From Acholeplasmataceae bacterium UBA6235 (GTDB taxonomy: Bacteria; Bacillota_I; Bacilli_A; Acholeplasmatales; UBA5453), in contig DJWH01000043.1 of NCBI GenBank assembly GCA_002441525.1, forward strand, positions 1 to 6,557: 6,557 nucleotides of DNA, given 5' to 3'. The notes beneath the pieces are model-generated. The model was given only the letters and a program-made list of their open reading frames with translations, had not been told where the DNA came from and did no database searches. Below are positions 5,489 through 6,557 of the stretch, piece after piece. Position numbers and translations under genes: made by a program. Positions within the stretch are counted from its first letter, which is position 1, and the number at the start of each line of letters is the position of its first letter.

Positions 5489-6288
5489 TGGAAAAAGCTT
5501 ATGCAAAAATCAATCTCATTTTGGATATCGTTGGTAAAAGACCCGATGGGTATCATGAACTGAAGAGTTTAATGATTCCGATTGATTTTTATGATGAACT
5601 CCATTTTGAACCTTCAGATCAAGTAGAGCTGATTTCGAATGTCGATATTCCCAATAACGCCATATTAAAAACAGTTCAACTCATCAAAGACACCTATCAC
5701 ATTCAACAAGGGGTCAAGATTACGTTAAATAAACGCATTCCTCTGGGTGCGGGATTGGCTGGTGGGTCAGCTGACATCTCCGCGACCATTCGTGGGTTAA
5801 ATCGTTTTTGGGGTTTACATTTACCCAATCGAGCGCTTGCTCAACTAGCGAACGCGCTGGGGTCAGACACACTCTTCTGTTTGTACAATCAACGGGCTGT
5901 GATTTATGGACGTGGTGATCAAATTTCGATTTTACCACCTGGAAAACCCATACAAAACATCACATTGGTTTGTCCGAATATACCTGTACTCACCAAAGAC
6001 GTTTTTAATGTATTTGAAAAAGACGTAAACCATGATTTTGAAATCGTATTTAATACGTATTTGGTGACCAAAAAAGAGTCATTACTATACAACGATTTGT
6101 TAGCACCAGCCTTTAAAGTTTCACCTAAGTTGAAAGCAATCTATGAATACCTCGTATCTTTGGGGCTTAAACCTCATTTATCCGGGAGTGGTTCTACCTG
6201 CTTTTTATTCAATTTAACCGAAGATCAAAAAAACGTGTTAAAAAACATCGATGATGTGACAATCATCGATACACAAGAACATCAATAA
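5485..6288 (+). CDS. ispE: 4-diphosphocytidyl-2-C-methyl-D-erythritol kinase IspE
   Basis: 267 residues from ATG 5485; ATG 5488 is an equally possible start, one residue shorter. It is a GHMP kinase: AKINLILDIVGKRPDGYHEL (7-26) with the catalytic Lys8, the glycine-rich ATP loop IPLGAGLAGGSAD (85-97), catalytic Asp128 in ALGSDTLFCL, and the C-terminal motif LSGSGSTCFLF (232-242). IspE phosphorylates CDP-methylerythritol in the MEP pathway, so the host makes isoprenoid precursors by this route. The residues after Asp128 are usually VPF or VSF; here they are TLF, a mild departure. The length is slightly short for the family. The start overlaps the rsmA stop as ATGA, consistent with coupled translation. 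The 3' end carries a perfect 9-bp inverted repeat and part of the likely prs promoter region. Confidence 0.95.
   Translation: MMEKAYAKINLILDIVGKRPDGYHELKSLMIPIDFYDELHFEPSDQVELISNVDIPNNAILKTVQLIKDTYHIQQGVKITLNKRIPLGAGLAGGSADISATIRGLNRFWGLHLPNRALAQLANALGSDTLFCLYNQRAVIYGRGDQISILPPGKPIQNITLVCPNIPVLTKDVFNVFEKDVNHDFEIVFNTYLVTKKESLLYNDLLAPAFKVSPKLKAIYEYLVSLGLKPHLSGSGSTCFLFNLTEDQKNVLKNIDDVTIIDTQEHQ
6247..6270 (+). repeat. Perfect inverted repeat near the 3' end of ispE
   Basis: ATCGATGAT (6247-6255) and ATCATCGAT (6262-6270) form a 9-bp stem with a 6-base loop, 15 bases before the ispE stop codon. There is no T tract after it, so it is not a standard terminator. It encodes IDDVTIID; because ATCGAT is itself palindromic, two Ile-Asp pairs can create much of the repeat by chance. 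Confidence 0.5.
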
Positions 6289-6289
6289 T

Positions 6290-6298
6290 TGTTATAAT
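6290..6298 (+). promoter_or_regulatory. Extended -10 promoter of prs
   Basis: TGTTATAAT, a perfect TATAAT with TGn extension, starts one base after the ispE stop codon. The -35 position with a 17-base spacer reads TACACA (6270-6275), 4 of 6 matches to TTGACA. Transcription would start near 6305, giving a leader of only about 14 bases. This suggests prs can be made independently of the upstream run. Confidence 0.6.
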
Positions 6299-6304
6299 GA
6301 AAAC

Positions 6305-6310
6305 GGGGGT
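6305..6310 (+). promoter_or_regulatory. Ribosome binding site of prs
   Basis: GGGGGT, one mismatch from GGAGGT, is 8 bases before ATG 6319. It would sit at the very 5' end of a transcript from the promoter just upstream. Confidence 0.6.
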
Positions 6311-6318
6311 AATATCTT

Positions 6319-6557
6319 ATGTCAATCGTAGATGGAAAGAAAGTCAAACTATTTAGTTTGTCATCGAACAAAAAACTAGCACAAGAAATCAGCGAGGAAT
6401 CTGGGATTCCACTATCTGAATGTGAAGTCACACGTTTCGCCGATGGTGAAATTGGTGTCAACATCACCGAATCGGTGAGGGGTCATCACGTATTCGTGAT
6501 TCAACCGACATCCAAACCAGTCAATGACCATTTGATGGAAGTCCTCATTTTCACAGA
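6319..6557 (+). CDS. prs: Ribose-phosphate pyrophosphokinase (PRPP synthetase), 5' part
   Basis: Opens at ATG 6319 and runs off the right edge after 79 full codons. The start [17 protein letters not shown] (9-25), [11 protein letters not shown] (39-49) with the conserved D-G-E, ESVRG (51-55), and [17 protein letters not shown] (58-74) are the standard N-terminal landmarks of PRPP synthetase. The enzyme makes 5-phosphoribosyl diphosphate from ribose 5-phosphate and ATP for purine, pyrimidine, NAD and salvage pathways. The active-site flexible loop and the PRPP-binding motif lie outside the window. The gene follows ispE by 30 bases with its own likely promoter. In Bacillus prs also lies downstream of ispE, but with purR, spoVG and glmU between them. 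Confidence 0.95.
   Translation, partial: MSIVDGKKVKLFSLSSNKKLAQEISEESGIPLSECEVTRFADGEIGVNITESVRGHHVFVIQPTSKPVNDHLMEVLIFT

Noticed and set aside
6282..6467. Reverse-strand reading frame across the ispE-prs junction.
   Set aside because: It is antisense to the clear N-terminal part of prs, which carries conserved PRPP synthetase motifs.
1..6557. Defence system, mobile element, CRISPR array, or structural RNA gene.
   Set aside because: Nearly all of the window is covered by recognisable core genes; I saw no transposase, integrase, spaced repeats, terminal repeats or tRNA-like fold.

Overview
The window looks like ordinary chromosomal core sequence from a low-GC Firmicute or Mollicute relative, most plausibly an Acholeplasma-type organism (Acholeplasmatales). 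The grounds are: moderately AT-rich DNA; strong AAGGAGG-type ribosome binding sites; tightly packed, overlapping genes; and a Firmicutes-type rnmV-rsmA-ispE-prs order without the sporulation genes found in Bacillus. TGA is a real stop codon here. The HIT, HD-domain and rsmA genes all end in TGA and Trp is written TGG, which argues against the Mycoplasma/Spiroplasma code. The taxonomic call is inference; a small non-spore-forming Bacillota lineage is also possible.

Layout. (1) Positions 1-1749, + strand: the 3' part of an OmpR/PhoB-type response regulator, whose stop overlaps by one base the start of a two-transmembrane HAMP histidine kinase. They form a two-component operon that ends in a hairpin terminator. 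(2) Positions 1730-2149, - strand: a HIT-family nucleotide hydrolase that overlaps the kinase tail to tail by 20 bases. (3) Positions 2150-2317: a divergent intergenic region with extended -10 promoters facing both ways and a perfect 16-bp palindrome sitting on the pduL -35. (4) Positions 2318-2908: a PduL-type phosphotransacylase without a microcompartment-targeting extension, followed by a compact hairpin terminator. (5) Positions 2949-6288: a four-gene run, HD phosphohydrolase - rnmV - rsmA - ispE, with overlaps of 8, 20 and 4 bases, so probably one transcript with coupled translation. (6) From 6319 to the edge: the 5' part of prs (PRPP synthetase), which probably has its own extended -10 promoter right after the ispE stop.

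How the genes fit together. The long run is housekeeping: dNTP (or related nucleotide) hydrolysis by the HD protein, 5S rRNA maturation (RNase M5), 16S rRNA dimethylation (RsmA), isoprenoid precursor synthesis (IspE) and PRPP supply (Prs). PduL probably joins acetyl-CoA to acetyl phosphate in fermentation; the palindrome in its promoter suggests it is regulated. The two-component system is separate and its signal cannot be read from the sequence.

I found no mobile element, CRISPR array, tRNA, rRNA or clearly novel multi-gene system. The most interesting points are regulatory (the pduL palindrome, terminators inside or next to coding sequence, recurrent extended -10 promoters) and protein-level (a HIT protein that has lost its expected zinc ligands). 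Three gene starts were set by ribosome binding sites or context rather than by the longest reading frame: pduL at 2318, rnmV at 4159 and ispE at 5485.
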